Shown: positions 8,321-17,247, counted from the stretch's first letter. The stretch is DNA of 37,398 bases from an uncultured Geobacter sp. (GCA_903925075.1 CAIYDQ010000271.1:1-37398); one strand, 5' to 3'. Notes: a model not told the origin generated them from the letters alone. Program-made: numbers and translations.

Positions 8321-8890
8321 ATGACCGTCAACGTAGTCATGATAGGGGTATCCACCGGCGGACCGGTCGCGCTCAAGCAGCTCTTGGGCGAATTGCCGGC
8401 CGGCAACGCCGCCTTCGTGGTGGTGCTGCACGTTCCTGCGGGGATGGACGACAAGGTCGCCAAGAGCCTGGACGCCGTCTGCCCGATGCCGGTCGCCCTG
8501 GCGCGCCACGGCGAGTCGCTGCAAGCCGGCAGGATCTACCTGGCCCCCGCCGGCCTGCACCTGTCTCTGGAGGGGAACAACAGCCGCATCGCGCTCAAGG
8601 AAGGACCGCGGGTGAATTTCGTGCAACCCTCGGCGGACGTGGCCATGTTGTCGCTGTCCAAGCCCCGCGGGGAGCGGCTGATCGGCGTGATCCTGACCGG
8701 CATGGGGAGGGACGGCGCCGAAGGGATTCGGCACATCAAGTCGCTGGGCGGCGTGACCTTCGCCCAGGAGCGGGCATCCTGCGCGATCTACGGCATGCCC
8801 AAGGCCGCGGTGGAAACCGGCGCGGTCGATTTTGAACTGACCCCGCAGGCGATCAGGAAGAAGCTGGGCGAGCTGTTGGGCGGGAGGTAG
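8321..8890 (+). CDS. Stand-alone CheB-type protein-glutamate methylesterase
   Basis: The 189-residue protein is the catalytic domain of CheB without its usual N-terminal receiver. CheB removes methyl groups from (and deamidates) glutamines/glutamates of chemoreceptors. The serine, histidine and aspartate of the triad are visible: S11 in GVSTGGP, H37 in VVVLHVPAGM, and D131 in ILTGMGRDGAEG. Length equals the catalytic domain alone. No CheR or methyl-accepting protein is in the operon, and no regulatory receiver is fused. Control may come from the separate receiver at 7930. Its target could be a non-chemotaxis receptor or a kinase in this cluster, which is inference. Confidence 0.9.
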   Translation: MTVNVVMIGVSTGGPVALKQLLGELPAGNAAFVVVLHVPAGMDDKVAKSLDAVCPMPVALARHGESLQAGRIYLAPAGLHLSLEGNNSRIALKEGPRVNFVQPSADVAMLSLSKPRGERLIGVILTGMGRDGAEGIRHIKSLGGVTFAQERASCAIYGMPKAAVETGAVDFELTPQAIRKKLGELLGGR

Positions 8891-8901
8891 CGACGACGCG
8901 G

Positions 8902-10317
8902 ATGAATCGATTCGAAAAATCCCTGATACCGTTTTTGACCCTGCTGCTGGTCGGCTCGCTCATCGGCGCGCTCATCGCCGTACTTGGCCGCCGCGTCGCG
9001 GTGGTGCCGGTCTTGGAGATACTCGCCCTGGGAGCCCTGGTGCTCCTTTCCCTGCTGCTCCTGGCCCCGGTCCGTTATTACCGGCGCAACGCCCAAGAGG
9101 CGCTTCAGGAGGAGCGCCGCCAGTTGGCCGACATCGTCGACCTGCTGCCGGACGCCACCTGGGCGGTGGACGCGAAGGGGACGGTGATCGCCTGGAACCA
9201 GGCGATCGAGGAGCTGACCGGGGTCAAATCCCGGGATATGGTGGGACTGGACGACTTCGCCTACTCGGTCCCTTTTTACGGCTGTCGCCGGCCGATCCTG
9301 GTCGACGTCGCCATCGCCCCCGACCCCGCGCAGGAACTCAGGTACGACTCCTTCCGCCGCAGCGGCGACACGGTGGAGGCGGAGATCTTCATCCCGCACT
9401 TCGGAGCCAGCGGGCTGTTTTTGTGGGCCCGGGCCCGGCGGCTTCTGGACGCCGAAGGCCAGGTGGTGGGCGCCGTGGAAACGGTGCGCGACATCACCGA
9501 GAGAAAGCGCCTGCACGAGGTGATGATGCAGACCGAGAAAATGCTCACGGTGGGCGGCCTGGCGGCGGGAATGGCGCACGAGATCAACAACCCGCTGGCG
9601 GCGATCCTGCAGAACATCCAGAATTTGCAGCGGCGGCTGTCGCCGGGGCTGCCGGCCAACGACAAGGCGGCCCAGCAGTTTAACCTTGATTTCGCGGCCA
9701 TGCAGTGCTATCTGAAGCAGCGGGGAATTTTCGAGCTCTTGGGGATGGTGGAGGCCGCGGGTGCGCGGGTGGCCGGCATCGTCGAGAAGATGATGTTCTT
9801 CAGCCACAGCGACTCGGCGCTGCTGGAGCCGGCTCGCCTCGACCAGCTGCTCGATCAGGCGGTGGATCTGGTGGCCTGCGACTACGACCTGAAGAAGAGG
9901 TGCGAATTCCGGACCAGCCAGATCGTGCGCGACTACGACCCAACGCTTCCGGCGCTGATGGTCAACCGCGCCGAGTTGGAGCAGGCGCTGATCAACCTGA
10001 TCAAGAACGCGGTCCATGCCCTTACCCCGACGCCGGAGGGGAGGACGCCGCGCATAACCATCAGCACCAGGCAAAACGGCTCCTACGCCGCCATCCAGAT
10101 CGAGGACAACGGCTGCGGCATGACCCCCGAGGTGAGACGGCGCATCTTCGAACCGTTTTTCACCACCAAAGACGTCTGCATCGGCACCGGCCTCGGCCTG
10201 GCGGTCACCTACGCCGTGGTGGTGAAGAACCATCGCGGCAGCATCGAGGTCGATTCCACGCCCGGCGTCGGCAGCAAAGTCACCGTCAACCTGCCGATAC
10301 CGAGGGAGGAAGGCTAA
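8902..10317 (+). CDS. Membrane PAS histidine kinase
   Basis: This 471-residue kinase has two hydrophobic segments (about residues 8-29 and 33-57) with almost no periplasmic loop, so it probably senses in the membrane or cytoplasm. One PAS domain (about 75-200) holds FAYSVPFYGCRRPILVD, a close relative of the second PAS of the kinase at 5764. HisKA has H226 in GMAHEINNPLAAIL, typical of NtrB/ZraS-like kinases. The ATPase domain has NLIKNAVHAL, EDNGCGM and GTGLGLAVTYAVV. An insert (about 245-290) lies between HisKA helices. It begins 11 nt after the CheB-type gene. The only G-rich ribosome-like stretch, GGGAGG, lies at the end of that gene. Confidence 0.9.
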   Translation: MNRFEKSLIPFLTLLLVGSLIGALIAVLGRRVAVVPVLEILALGALVLLSLLLLAPVRYYRRNAQEALQEERRQLADIVDLLPDATWAVDAKGTVIAWNQAIEELTGVKSRDMVGLDDFAYSVPFYGCRRPILVDVAIAPDPAQELRYDSFRRSGDTVEAEIFIPHFGASGLFLWARARRLLDAEGQVVGAVETVRDITERKRLHEVMMQTEKMLTVGGLAAGMAHEINNPLAAILQNIQNLQRRLSPGLPANDKAAQQFNLDFAAMQCYLKQRGIFELLGMVEAAGARVAGIVEKMMFFSHSDSALLEPARLDQLLDQAVDLVACDYDLKKRCEFRTSQIVRDYDPTLPALMVNRAELEQALINLIKNAVHALTPTPEGRTPRITISTRQNGSYAAIQIEDNGCGMTPEVRRRIFEPFFTTKDVCIGTGLGLAVTYAVVVKNHRGSIEVDSTPGVGSKVTVNLPIPREEG

Positions 10318-10389
10318 AGGCTAAGGGCTGAGGGATAGGGATGAGGAACCAGCGATGAGCGAGCAGGGATGAGGGATAAGGAACCAGGA
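10314..10389. repeat. Degenerate short repeats (GGGAT/GATGAGG) between operon genes
   Basis: The 72-bp gap between two operon genes is made of drifting short purine-rich units such as AAGGCTAAGGG, GAGGGATAGGGAT and GATGAGGGATAAGGAACCAG, the last family appearing twice. They resemble the TAAGGGC heptamer (reverse strand) of the array at 13245. The final AAGGA serves as ribosome site for the next gene. Confidence 0.6.
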
Positions 10390-10788
10390 ATGTGCCATGC
10401 CATTGCCGTACTGCTCGTGGACGACGACGAACTGGTCAGCACCTGCATCTCCATCTGGCTGGAGGACGAGGGCTTCACCGTCTACAGCGCCAATAGCGGC
10501 GAGGCGGCCTTGCGGCTCATGGCCGAGAACCCGGTCGACGTGGCGCTGGTGGACCTGCAACTGGGGGAGCTCAACGGCGAAGAGGTGATCGCGCAGGCCT
10601 GCGCCGCTCATCCGGCCACTCAATTCATGGTGCACACGGGCCAACACTACTATCAACTGCCCGACAGACTGCTGGAGCTGGGGCTGCAGCAGCAAAACGT
10701 CGTCTTCAAGCCGATCCTGGATCTCGATTCTTTTGTCGCCGCCATCCGCCGTTCGGTTTCAGGAGTTCCCAAACATGCCGTCAACTGA
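10390..10788 (+). CDS. Single-domain response regulator
   Basis: The 132-residue protein is a receiver domain: LLVDDDE pocket, phospho-acceptor D55 in VALVDLQLGELNGEEV, histidine-rich segment HTGQHYYQLP after the switch threonine, and K107 in VVFKPILD. There is no output domain. The ATG at 10390 is chosen over ATG at 10369 because AAGGA lies about 8 nt upstream and the extra residues come from the repeat tract. Its 3' end overlaps the next gene by 14 nt, so translation is probably coupled, which makes the REC-GGDEF-EAL protein a likely functional partner. Confidence 0.88.
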   Translation: MCHAIAVLLVDDDELVSTCISIWLEDEGFTVYSANSGEAALRLMAENPVDVALVDLQLGELNGEEVIAQACAAHPATQFMVHTGQHYYQLPDRLLELGLQQQNVVFKPILDLDSFVAAIRRSVSGVPKHAVN

Positions 10789-12496
10789 CCAGATTTCAGT
10801 GCTGATCGTCGAGGATGACGCCTGCCAACGGCGCAGCATCGTCGATTACCTGGAAGACAGCGGCTTTCAAACCTACGAAGCCGCCAGCGGCGAGGAAGGG
10901 ATCGCCCTTTTCAGGCAAAGGCACCCGGACCTGGTGTTCACCGACCTGAACATGGCCAACGGCCACGGCCTAAACCTGATCACCCAGGTGAAGAAGGAGA
11001 GCCCGTTGACCCCGGTGGTGGTGATCTCCGGGACCGGCATGATCAGCGACGCGGTCGATGCCATGAAACGAGGGGCCTGGGACTTCATCACCAAACCGGT
11101 GCGCCGGCTCTCCGAGTTGGAAGAGCTCTGCCGGAAACTATTGAAGCAGGCGCACGAGGAGAGAGAGCGGCAGCGCTGCAGCGAGCAAAACGAGCAGGAG
11201 TACCGTTTCCGACGGCTGCACGACGCGCTGACCGGACTTCCCAACCGGCTGCAACTGGGCGACCTGTTCCGGCCGCGCACCGGCGCCGGCTTGCGCATGT
11301 GCCTGATACTTCTGGATTTGAACAACTTCAAGATCGTCAACGCCAACTTCGGCCATCGGGTCGCCAACGAGCTCCTCTGCCAGGTCGCCTCCCGGCTCAC
11401 CGCCGCCTGCGGCGGCACCGACATACTGGCTCATCTGGGGGGGGACGAATTCGCCGTCCTCACCACCTACAGCGAAACGAACACCGACGCCTTCATCGAT
11501 GGCTTGCAGCGGGCCTTCGGCACACCCTTCACCGCCGGCGACCAGGAGCTGTTCGTCTCGGCAAGCCTGGGGGTCGCCAGTTGGCCCGGCGACGGCAGCG
11601 GGGTCGAAGACCTGCTCAGGTGCGCCAATATCGCCATCTGCCGGACCAAGGAGCGCGGCCGCACCACGGTGCAATACTACGATCCGGTTTTCGGAGATCA
11701 CGTGCGCGGCCGCATCGAGCTGGAAACCAGCCTGCGGCGGGCCTTGGAGCGCGACGAGTTCACCCTGCACTACCAGCCGCAGATCGAACTCGCCAGCGGC
11801 ACCATGTCCGGGGTCGAGGCGCTGGTTCGTTGGCAGCGCAGCGACGGCGTGCTGGTCAGTCCTTCGGATTTCGTGCCGGTGCTGGAGGAGTCGGGGCTGA
11901 TCATCCCGGTAGGCGAGTTTATTTTGAGGCAGGCTTGCCGTCAGTACGTGGAGTGGCAACAACAGGGGACGCCTTCCTTCATGCTCTCGGTGAACATCTC
12001 CGCCACCCAGTTCAAGTCCGGCACCCTGCCGGCGACCGTGATCAAGACCCTCAGGGAGACCGGGATGAGTCCGGACTACCTCTGCCTGGAGCTTACCGAG
12101 AGCATCGTCATGGACGACGTCGAGGACACCGTGCGCACCCTCACCGTCCTTCGCGACCTGGGTCTTTCGCTCTCCATCGACGACTTCGGCACCGGCTACT
12201 CGTCGCTCAGCTATCTGCGCAGGATGCCGATCAGCGAGCTGAAGATCGACCGCAGTTTCATCTCCACCATTCCCGACGACCAGAACAACACCGTGATCGT
12301 CAACTCCATCATCAGCATGGCCCAGTATCTGAACATCAGGGTGGTGGCCGAAGGGGTGGAAACCCTGGAGCAATTGCAGCAACTCTCCCAGTGCCAATGC
12401 CACATGGTACAGGGCTTTTACTTCAGCAAACCGCTGGTGGCCGAGCGGATCGCCGAGTTCGCCGGCCGGACCTTCGAAGTGCCCGCCGCCGACTAG
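10775..12496 (+). CDS. REC-GGDEF-EAL protein, probable c-di-GMP phosphodiesterase
   Basis: The 573-residue protein has a receiver (D57 in FTDLNMANG, K107 in ITKPV), a GGDEF domain (about 145-305) and an EAL domain (about 315-565). The EAL domain looks active: EAL at 348-350, then NIS, ELTES, DDFGTGYSSL, K in ELKIDR, EGVE and QGFYFSKP. The GGDEF domain keeps HLGGDEF (222-226), but its nucleotide site departs from the family: the usual LDLDxF reads LDLNNF, IND reads VNA, and GHxxGD reads GHRVAN. The inhibitory-site arginine is also absent (GGTD). It is therefore likely a phosphorylation-controlled phosphodiesterase with a regulatory GGDEF domain. CAGGAG precedes ATG 10775; a start at 10733 is less likely. 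Confidence 0.9.
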   Translation: MPSTDQISVLIVEDDACQRRSIVDYLEDSGFQTYEAASGEEGIALFRQRHPDLVFTDLNMANGHGLNLITQVKKESPLTPVVVISGTGMISDAVDAMKRGAWDFITKPVRRLSELEELCRKLLKQAHEERERQRCSEQNEQEYRFRRLHDALTGLPNRLQLGDLFRPRTGAGLRMCLILLDLNNFKIVNANFGHRVANELLCQVASRLTAACGGTDILAHLGGDEFAVLTTYSETNTDAFIDGLQRAFGTPFTAGDQELFVSASLGVASWPGDGSGVEDLLRCANIAICRTKERGRTTVQYYDPVFGDHVRGRIELETSLRRALERDEFTLHYQPQIELASGTMSGVEALVRWQRSDGVLVSPSDFVPVLEESGLIIPVGEFILRQACRQYVEWQQQGTPSFMLSVNISATQFKSGTLPATVIKTLRETGMSPDYLCLELTESIVMDDVEDTVRTLTVLRDLGLSLSIDDFGTGYSSLSYLRRMPISELKIDRSFISTIPDDQNNTVIVNSIISMAQYLNIRVVAEGVETLEQLQQLSQCQCHMVQGFYFSKPLVAERIAEFAGRTFEVPAAD

Positions 12497-12519
12497 CACC
12501 CGGGCCCTTCGCCCTTCGC

Positions 12520-12933
12520 CTACCTCCCTTCGCTCTCGCTCTCCGACAGACGCAGCAGCATCTTGCGCCGGTAATCGATGATGTCCTTCCTGAGCGAGGC
12601 CAGTTGCGCCATCTTTTCGTCCACCTTGTTGACGTGCTGGTCGAGGATCTCGATCAGACGCGGAATCATCTTGTCCGTCTGCTTGGCGTCGCCGTAGGCC
12701 ACGTAGAGATCCTGCATCTCCTTGATGGTCAACCCCAGTTCCTTCAGCTTCAAAATGAACTTTATCCTTCTGACATAGTAAGGGGTGTAGCCTCGGGTCG
12801 CGCCGTCGGAACGCTCCACCGATTCGACGATCCCCACTTCCTCCCAGTAGCGAAGCGTCCTGGTGGTCAGACCAAACGCCTTTGCCAGTTCACCTATCGA
12901 GACCGCCTCTTCGCCTTCCTTCAGTATGTTCAT
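12520..12933 (-). CDS. MerR-family transcriptional regulator (LiuR/acyl-CoA-mutase type context)
   Basis: The 137-residue regulator has a winged-helix DNA-binding domain (SIGELAKAFGLTTRTLRYWEEVG, residues 12-34, then RGYTPYYVRRIKFI) and a long C-terminal dimerisation coiled coil. It lacks the cysteines of metal-sensing MerR proteins, so an acyl-CoA or other organic effector is more likely. It is divergent from the DUF6125-icmF unit. The palindrome at 12943-12954 overlaps its transcript start, and a near copy sits in the opposite promoter. This agrees with LiuR-like MerR proteins of branched-chain amino acid catabolism, whose reported motif contains TTTACGTAAA. ATG 12933 follows AAGGTGA; a GTG at 12942 is possible. 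Confidence 0.85.
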   Translation of the reverse strand: MNILKEGEEAVSIGELAKAFGLTTRTLRYWEEVGIVESVERSDGATRGYTPYYVRRIKFILKLKELGLTIKEMQDLYVAYGDAKQTDKMIPRLIEILDQHVNKVDEKMAQLASLRKDIIDYRRKMLLRLSESESEGR

Positions 12934-12942
12934 TCGTTTCAC

Positions 12943-12954
12943 CTTTACGTAAAG
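12943..12954. promoter_or_regulatory. Operator-like palindrome CTTTACGTAAAG
   Basis: This perfect 12-bp palindrome lies 9 bp before the merR-type ATG, at about +2 to +13 of its predicted transcript, where binding would block transcription. The related TGTACGTAAAC lies in the divergent promoter spacer (13089-13099). The core matches what is remembered of LiuR-type operators. Confidence 0.6.
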
Positions 12955-12962
12955 TATTATTA

Positions 12963-12991
12963 TTTTTAGAATACCTGTTTGTTTTTGTCAA
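12963..12991 (-). promoter_or_regulatory. Sigma-70 promoter of the MerR-type gene
   Basis: Read on the minus strand: TTGACA (12986-12991), a 17-bp spacer, then TAAAAA (12963-12968) in an AT-rich stretch. The transcript would start near 12956, next to the palindrome CTTTACGTAAAG. Confidence 0.55.
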
Positions 12992-13015
12992 CAGTTATCC
13001 GTTTCTTTAATTAAA

Positions 13016-13050
13016 TTGCCGGCCTGGACAGGCAGCCGGACAACTTTTTT
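13016..13050 (+). terminator. Intrinsic terminator-like hairpin with T-run
   Basis: Nested complementary blocks TTG/CAA, CCGGC/GCCGG and CTG/CAG form a GC-rich stem with small bulges, followed by CTTTTTT. On the plus strand it would stop readthrough from the signalling operon before the icmF promoter at 13083. Confidence 0.45.
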
Positions 13051-13082
13051 AGCACCTCAATATAAAATTGTTTTATTTCGGC

Positions 13083-13111
13083 TTGACATGTACGTAAACC
13101 GCGGATATTTT
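13083..13111 (+). promoter_or_regulatory. Sigma-70 promoter of the DUF6125-icmF unit with operator in the spacer
   Basis: TTGACA (13083-13088), a 17-bp spacer and TATTTT (13106-13111). The spacer contains TGTACGTAAAC (13089-13099), one change from the TTTACGTAAA core at the divergent MerR gene. MerR proteins characteristically bind between -35 and -10. The spacer is the normal 17 bp and not the stretched 19 bp of activated MerR promoters, so repression is more likely than activation. Confidence 0.6.
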
Positions 13112-13346
13112 AGCTGGCAGTCCCGCCCCATCTCCGGGCTAACCCGCTAATGAGCTGGGTATTCGGCGGCATGCCGCGCCGCGCAGCGGAGGAGAGAGGG
13201 CCGGCAAGCTGTCCATAACGTCAAAGTGAAGCGTTTGCAGGGCCGCCCTTAGCCCTTAGCCCTTAGCCCTTAGCCCTTAGCCCTTAGCCCTTAGCCCTTA
13301 GCCCTTAGCCCTTAGCCCTTAGCCCTTAGCCCCGAGGACTTTCCCC
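13112..13346 (+). other. Leader of the DUF6125-icmF transcript
   Basis: About 230 nt separate the predicted transcript start from the ATG at 13347. The first half is GC-rich without an obvious ORF. It was searched for a cobalamin riboswitch B12 box because IcmF uses B12; none was found. The second half is the heptamer array at 13245-13328. GAGGA at 13333-13337 serves as ribosome site. Confidence 0.4.
13245..13328. repeat. Twelve tandem copies of the heptamer GCCCTTA
   Basis: Twelve uninterrupted, identical 7-bp units (84 bp) end 4 bp before the ribosome site of the gene at 13347. Perfect short tandem repeats of this length are prone to slippage, so the leader length between promoter and start codon may vary between cells. 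Confidence 0.95.
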
Positions 13347-13913
13347 ATGACAGAACCGACCGAAAAACCCGCCGCGGACCTCCAGGCCGGCGACGAAGGC
13401 ATCAGGCTCCTTTACGACTTGAGCAAAGAGGAACTGGTGAAGATCATCACCGACGACGCCAAAAACTGGCTGGCCCACGACGGGGTCTGGTTCCAGTCGC
13501 TGGAGAAAAAGTTCGGCATGGAGGTGGCGGTCGACATCGACACCGACGCCTGGCGCATGTTCACCGTCATCGAGGCCAAGCGCATCATGGAGCGCCTGGG
13601 GATGAAGCCGGGCGGCGGCATCCCGGCCCTGATGGAATGCCTGAAACACCGATTCTACGCCCGGCTCAACCTGCAGGAATGCATCGAAGCCAGCGACACC
13701 CGGGTGATCTTTCGCATGCTCGATTGCCGCGTGCAATCGGCGCGCAAACGAAAGGGACTCCCGGACCACCCCTGCAAGTCGGTCGGCATCGTCGAATATT
13801 CCGAGTTCGCCAAAGCGATCGACCCGCGCATCCAGACCCGCTGCCTCGCTTGTCCGCCGGACCGGCATCCCGAGGAGTTCTGGTGCGCCTGGGAATTCAC
13901 CCTCTGCTCATAA
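13347..13913 (+). CDS. DUF6125-like protein preceding icmF
   Basis: This 188-residue soluble protein resembles the DUF6125 family as remembered, with the segment [19 protein letters not shown] (about residues 39-57) and [15 protein letters not shown] [23 protein letters not shown]. Function is unknown. The C-terminal half is rich in cysteine: C126 in DCRVQ, then [15 protein letters not shown] and FWCAWEF, enough to bind a metal or cluster, which is inference. It lies 55 bp before icmF in the same direction and behind the same promoter, so a role in B12 mutase function or acyl-CoA handling is plausible. The GAGGA ribosome site directly abuts the heptamer array. Confidence 0.7.
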   Translation: MTEPTEKPAADLQAGDEGIRLLYDLSKEELVKIITDDAKNWLAHDGVWFQSLEKKFGMEVAVDIDTDAWRMFTVIEAKRIMERLGMKPGGGIPALMECLKHRFYARLNLQECIEASDTRVIFRMLDCRVQSARKRKGLPDHPCKSVGIVEYSEFAKAIDPRIQTRCLACPPDRHPEEFWCAWEFTLCS

Positions 13914-13968
13914 ACCCCGGCGAAACGCCGGCAAGACTGCCGAACAGCCCACCCAAGGAGAAGCTACC

Positions 13969-16900
13969 ATGCACACAGCCGCTGTGGCACCCTACCAGTC
14001 GAAGCACAAGATCCGTTTCGTCACGGCCACCAGCCTCTTTGACGGCCACGACGCAGCCACCAACATCATCAGGCGCATGCTCCAGGCCTCGGGCGCCGAG
14101 GTCATCCACCTGGGGCACAACCGCTCGGTGGAGGTGATCGTCACCGCGGCCATCCAGGAGGACGCCCAGGGGATCGCGGTCAGTTGCTACCAGGGGGGAC
14201 ACGTCCCCTTCTTCAAATACATCCGCGACCTGCTTGAGGAGCGAGGGGCCGGGCACATCCGGGTCTTCGGCGGCGGCGGCGGCGTGATCGTGCCCGACGA
14301 GATCGCCGAGATCGAAAGCTACGGGGTGAGCAAGATCTTTTCCCCGGACGACGGCCGCCGCATGGGATTGCAGGGGATGATCAACCATATGCTGGAAACC
14401 TGCGACTTCAGCCCGGAGCGCAACCTGGAAAGGGAGATCGAGCGGCTGACGGCGCGGGACATCCGCGCGGTGAACACGCTGATCACCCTGGCCGAGCAGT
14501 CCGTGCACGACCACTCGCAGGGGTACGGCCTGGTGCGGGAGCGGATCCGCGCCATGGGGCGCGAGGTCCCGTCGCTGGGGATCACCGGCACCGGCGGCGC
14601 GGGCAAAAGCTCGATCACCGACGAGCTGGTGCGCCGCTTCATCAGGGACTTCCCGGAGAAGAGCGTGGCGATCCTGGCGGTCGACCCCTCCCGGCAACGG
14701 ACCGGCGGGGCGCTCTTGGGCGACCGCATCAGGATGAATTCCATCAACACGGACCGCATCTACATGCGCTCGCTCGCCACCCGCGATTCCCGCTCGGAGC
14801 TCTCCGCCGCCATCCACGACGCCCTCGACGTGGTGCGCGCCGCGGGCTTCGACCTGATCATCGTCGAGACCTCCGGCATCGGCCAGGGTGACGCCGGCGT
14901 GGTGCAGATCTGCGACGCCTCGCTCTACGTGATGACCTGCGAGTTCGGGGCGCCCACCCAGTTGGAGAAGATCGACATGCTCGACTTCGCCGACATGGTG
15001 GCGCTGAACAAGTTCGAGCGCAAGGGGGCGGAGGACGCCCTGAGAAACGTCCGCAAGCAGTACCGCCGAAACCGCAACCTGTTCGAGATCGGCGACGAGG
15101 AGCTGCCGATCTACGGCACCATCGCCTCCCAGTTCAACGATCCGGGGACCAACGTGCTCTACCGCGCCGTGCTGGACAGCCTGAACGAGAAAAAGGGGCT
15201 GGGGTGGCTCTCCCGCCTGGAGATCGGCGAGCGCGAAAGCCTGAAGAAATACATCATCCCGCCGGACCGGATCCACTATCTGGGCGAGATCGTGAACACG
15301 GTGCGCAACTACCGAAAGACCGTGCAGGAGCAGGCGAAGATCGCCCGCACCCTCTTCCAGTTGCAAGGGAGCCGCGCGCTGGTCACCGGAAGCGCCGCCC
15401 AGGCGGAGCTGGACGGGCTGATCGGCAGCTACGACGGCAAGCTCCAGGCCGAGCCGCGCCGCATCATCGAGGGGTGGCCGGCGGTGAAGAGTTCCTATCG
15501 CCAGGACGCGCTGGTGACCCGGGTACGCGACAAGGAAATCCGCACCGAGCTCTACACGACCTCGCTCTCCGGCACCAAGATCCCCCGGGTCTGCGTCCAC
15601 GAATTCGAGGACTGGGGCGAGATCGTCAAATGGACCATGAAGGAGAACGTCCCCGGCGAGTTCCCCTACACGGCGGGGGTCTTCCCTTTCAAGCGGGTCG
15701 AGGAGGATCCCAAGCGCCAGTTCGCCGGCGAGGGAACCCCGGAGCGGACCAACCGGCGCTTCCACTACCTTTGCCAGGACGACGGCGCCAAGCGTCTTTC
15801 CACGGCCTTCGACTCGGTCACCCTCTACGGCGAGGACCCCGCCTACCCGCCCGACGTCTACGGCAAGGTCGGCGAGAGCGGTGTCTCCATCTGCACCGTG
15901 GAGGACGTGCAAAAGCTCTACGCCGGCTTCGACCTCTGCGCCCCCAGCACCAGCGTCTCCATCACCATCAACGGCCCGGCGCCGATGATGCTCGCCATGT
16001 TCTTCAACGCCGCCATCGAGCAGCAGACCGACGCCTTCAGAAAGGCGCAAGGGCGCGAGCCATCCGCCGAAGAGCGCGCCCGCATCGAGCTTTGCACCGT
16101 GCAGACCGTGCGCGGCACCGTGCAGGCCGACATCCTCAAGGAGGACCAGGGGCAGAATACCTGCATCTTCTCGACCGAATTCGCCCTGAAGATGATGGGG
16201 GACATCCAGCAGTACTTCATCGACAAGCAGGTCAGGAACTATTACTCGGTCTCCATCAGCGGCTACCACATCGCCGAGGCCGGCGCCAACCCGATCTCCC
16301 AGCTCGCCTTCACCCTCTCCAACGGCTTTACCTACGTGGAATATTATCTGTCGCGCGGCATGCAGATCGACGACTTCGCCCCGAACCTCTCCTACTTCTT
16401 CTCCAACGGCCTCGACCCGGAGTACACCGTGATCGGCCGGGTGGCCAGGCGCATCTGGGCGGTGGTGATGCGGGAGAAGTACGGCGCCAACGACCGCAGC
16501 CAGAAGCTCAAGTACCACATCCAGACCTCCGGGCGCTCGCTGCACGCCCAGGAGATGGATTTCAACGACATCCGCACCACCCTGCAGGCGCTGATGGCCC
16601 TGTACGACAACTGCAACTCCCTGCACACCAACGCCTACAACGAGGCGGTCACCACCCCCACCGAGGAGTCGGTGCGCCGGGCGATGGCGGTGCAGATGAT
16701 CATCACCAAGGAGTTGGGTCTGGCCAGGAACGAGAACCCGCTGCAAGGCGCCTTCATCATGGACGAGCTCACCGACCTGCTGGAGGAGGCGGTGCTGGCC
16801 GAGTTCGAGCGGATCGACCAGCGCGGCGGCGTGCTGGGGGCGATGGAGACCCAGTACCAGCGCAGCAAGATCCAGGACGAGTCCATGCTCTACGAGCACA

Positions 16901-17217
16901 AGAAGCACTCCGGCGAGCTCCCCATCATCGGCGTCAACACCTTCCTGAACCCCCATGCCGACGAGGAGGGGTACAACGTGCCGGGCGAGTTGGCGCGCGC
17001 CACCACCGAGGAGAAAGAGCAGCAGATCGTCAACCTCAAGGCCTTCCAGGAAAGAAACCGTGAGCGGGCGCCGCAGGCCCTGCGGCGTCTCCAGGAGACG
17101 GCGGTGGCCGGAGGGAACATCTTCGCCGAGTTGATGGACACCGTAAAATACGCCTCGCTCGGCCAGATCACCCGGGCGCTCTACGAGGTGGGCGGCGAGT
17201 ACCGGCGCAACATGTAG
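13969..17217 (+). CDS. icmF: Fused isobutyryl-CoA mutase IcmF
   Basis: The 1082-residue protein fuses all parts of a B12 acyl-CoA mutase: an N-terminal cobalamin-binding domain (residues about 12-145; DGHDAA with H27, [15 protein letters not shown]), a MeaI-type G-protein chaperone (P-loop GTGGAGKS at 207-214, then [19 protein letters not shown]), and the (beta/alpha)8 mutase domain (about 520-1080; [32 protein letters not shown]). IcmF interconverts isobutyryl- and n-butyryl-CoA with adenosylcobalamin, and some members also act on isovaleryl/pivalyl-CoA. The G domain gates cofactor loading. Length and order match the family. AAGGAG precedes the ATG. Regulation by the divergent MerR protein is likely. 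No separate mutase subunit is nearby. Confidence 0.95.
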   Translation: MHTAAVAPYQSKHKIRFVTATSLFDGHDAATNIIRRMLQASGAEVIHLGHNRSVEVIVTAAIQEDAQGIAVSCYQGGHVPFFKYIRDLLEERGAGHIRVFGGGGGVIVPDEIAEIESYGVSKIFSPDDGRRMGLQGMINHMLETCDFSPERNLEREIERLTARDIRAVNTLITLAEQSVHDHSQGYGLVRERIRAMGREVPSLGITGTGGAGKSSITDELVRRFIRDFPEKSVAILAVDPSRQRTGGALLGDRIRMNSINTDRIYMRSLATRDSRSELSAAIHDALDVVRAAGFDLIIVETSGIGQGDAGVVQICDASLYVMTCEFGAPTQLEKIDMLDFADMVALNKFERKGAEDALRNVRKQYRRNRNLFEIGDEELPIYGTIASQFNDPGTNVLYRAVLDSLNEKKGLGWLSRLEIGERESLKKYIIPPDRIHYLGEIVNTVRNYRKTVQEQAKIARTLFQLQGSRALVTGSAAQAELDGLIGSYDGKLQAEPRRIIEGWPAVKSSYRQDALVTRVRDKEIRTELYTTSLSGTKIPRVCVHEFEDWGEIVKWTMKENVPGEFPYTAGVFPFKRVEEDPKRQFAGEGTPERTNRRFHYLCQDDGAKRLSTAFDSVTLYGEDPAYPPDVYGKVGESGVSICTVEDVQKLYAGFDLCAPSTSVSITINGPAPMMLAMFFNAAIEQQTDAFRKAQGREPSAEERARIELCTVQTVRGTVQADILKEDQGQNTCIFSTEFALKMMGDIQQYFIDKQVRNYYSVSISGYHIAEAGANPISQLAFTLSNGFTYVEYYLSRGMQIDDFAPNLSYFFSNGLDPEYTVIGRVARRIWAVVMREKYGANDRSQKLKYHIQTSGRSLHAQEMDFNDIRTTLQALMALYDNCNSLHTNAYNEAVTTPTEESVRRAMAVQMIITKELGLARNENPLQGAFIMDELTDLLEEAVLAEFERIDQRGGVLGAMETQYQRSKIQDESMLYEHKKHSGELPIIGVNTFLNPHADEEGYNVPGELARATTEEKEQQIVNLKAFQERNRERAPQALRRLQETAVAGGNIFAELMDTVKYASLGQITRALYEVGGEYRRNM

Positions 17218-17247
17218 CGCTTCATCGACGAGGCGGTAGCGGTAGCG

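Noticed and set aside
13112-13244. Cobalamin riboswitch upstream of the B12 mutase unit
   Set aside because: No B12-box sequence or multi-helix pattern was found in the leader.
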